From positions 1 to 12,437 of the forward strand of contig CAZJXT010000010.1 in assembly GCA_964550225.1 (NCBI GenBank): a stretch of 12,437 bases of DNA, written 5' to 3'. The position numbers were made by a program, and so were the translations under genes. A model generated the notes under the pieces. That model saw only the letters and a list, made by a program, of their open reading frames with translations. It did no database searches and was not told the origin of the DNA. Each line of letters starts with the position of its first letter. The stretch's first letter is position 1. Below are positions 12,139 to 12,437 of the stretch, one piece after another. Origin of the DNA: CAIXMG01 sp964550225 (GTDB lineage: Bacteria; Patescibacteriota; Minisyncoccia; Phycocordibacterales; UBA1006).

Positions 12139-12437
12139 ATGAAATTCATACTTGCAAAAAAAGATAGCATGACTCAAGTCTTCAATGATGAAGGCGTGGT
12201 TACTCCTGTGACCGTTCTTACTGCACAGCCAGTTACAGTTACACAGGTTAAAAATGATGCTACAGACGGATATTCTGCTGTACAAGTTGGATATGGTGTT
12301 AAGAGAGAAAAGAGAGTGCCAAAGGCAATACAGGGCCACACAAAGGATCTTGGCAACTTTGCTAAGCTCAAAGAGTTTAAGACAGACGGTACATACACTC
12401 GAGGAGATAAGATTGATGTTTCAGTCTTTGTTCCAGG
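12139..12437 (+). CDS. rplC: 50S ribosomal protein L3 (N-terminal part, runs off the window)
   Basis: L3 is an early-assembling protein of the large subunit that reaches toward the peptidyl-transferase centre. The 99 visible residues show the family's N-terminal pattern: KFILAKKDSMTQVFNDEG (2-19), VTPVTVLTAQPVTVTQVK (20-37), YSAVQVGYG (46-54), then KAIQGHTK and the middle region up to YTRGDKIDVSVFVPG. The frame is open to the window edge; the C-terminal half, including the catalytic-centre loop, lies outside. The start ATG is the first of the conserved MKFILAKK block and has no clear Shine-Dalgarno (TTAAGAAAA precedes it). It follows rpsJ after a structured 138-base gap. Confidence 0.95.
   Translation, partial: MKFILAKKDSMTQVFNDEGVVTPVTVLTAQPVTVTQVKNDATDGYSAVQVGYGVKREKRVPKAIQGHTKDLGNFAKLKEFKTDGTYTRGDKIDVSVFVP

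Noticed and set aside
1..12437. UGA recoding as in Gracilibacteria or Absconditabacteria
   Set aside because: No gene here ends in TGA, which raised the question, but no conserved gene contains an in-frame TGA either, so there is no sign of reassignment.

Overview
The window reads as AT-rich chromosomal DNA of an ultra-small Candidate Phyla Radiation bacterium (Patescibacteria, most likely a Parcubacteria lineage). This rests on compact housekeeping proteins (a 347-residue phosphoglycerate kinase, a ComEC without its nuclease domain), Sec-exported surface proteins scattered among housekeeping genes, frequent CGA arginine codons, almost no Shine-Dalgarno sequences, and a tuf-rpsJ-rplC gene order. 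The lineage is inferred from protein features, not from a database match.

Layout. Positions 1-2272 hold the tail of one gene and two exported proteins: a 500-residue cysteine-containing surface protein, and a fibronectin-III-like protein whose end resembles a type IX secretion sorting domain. Positions 2370-5050 hold two glycolytic genes, tpiA and pgk, separated by a predicted surface stalk with a C-terminal membrane anchor. Positions 5095-5499, on the minus strand, hold an unrecognised 134-residue protein with a near-perfect promoter that overlaps the recJ promoter. Positions 5563-10178 hold a tight plus-strand run: recJ, rnhA, comEC and a SIMPL-domain protein, a nucleic-acid uptake and breakdown set. 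Positions 10352-12437 hold the start of the translation gene cluster: tuf (EF-Tu), rpsJ (S10) and the beginning of rplC (L3). Almost every transcription unit is closed by a clear intrinsic terminator. No stretch longer than 300 bases lacks a gene.

Most notable: (1) tuf carries an in-frame TAA exactly where EF-Tu has an invariant Glu. The stop lies in a short cluster of apparent G-to-T (or C-to-A) changes and coincides with an abrupt AAA-to-AAG switch in lysine codons, which points to a sequence error, a chimeric join or a recombination tract rather than a dead gene. (2) The 138 bases between rpsJ and rplC can fold into several nested and mutually exclusive stems, a candidate undescribed cis-regulatory RNA. 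(3) Several genes have a -10 box only 7-8 bases before the start codon, which predicts leaderless mRNAs. No tRNA, rRNA, CRISPR array or insertion sequence was seen.
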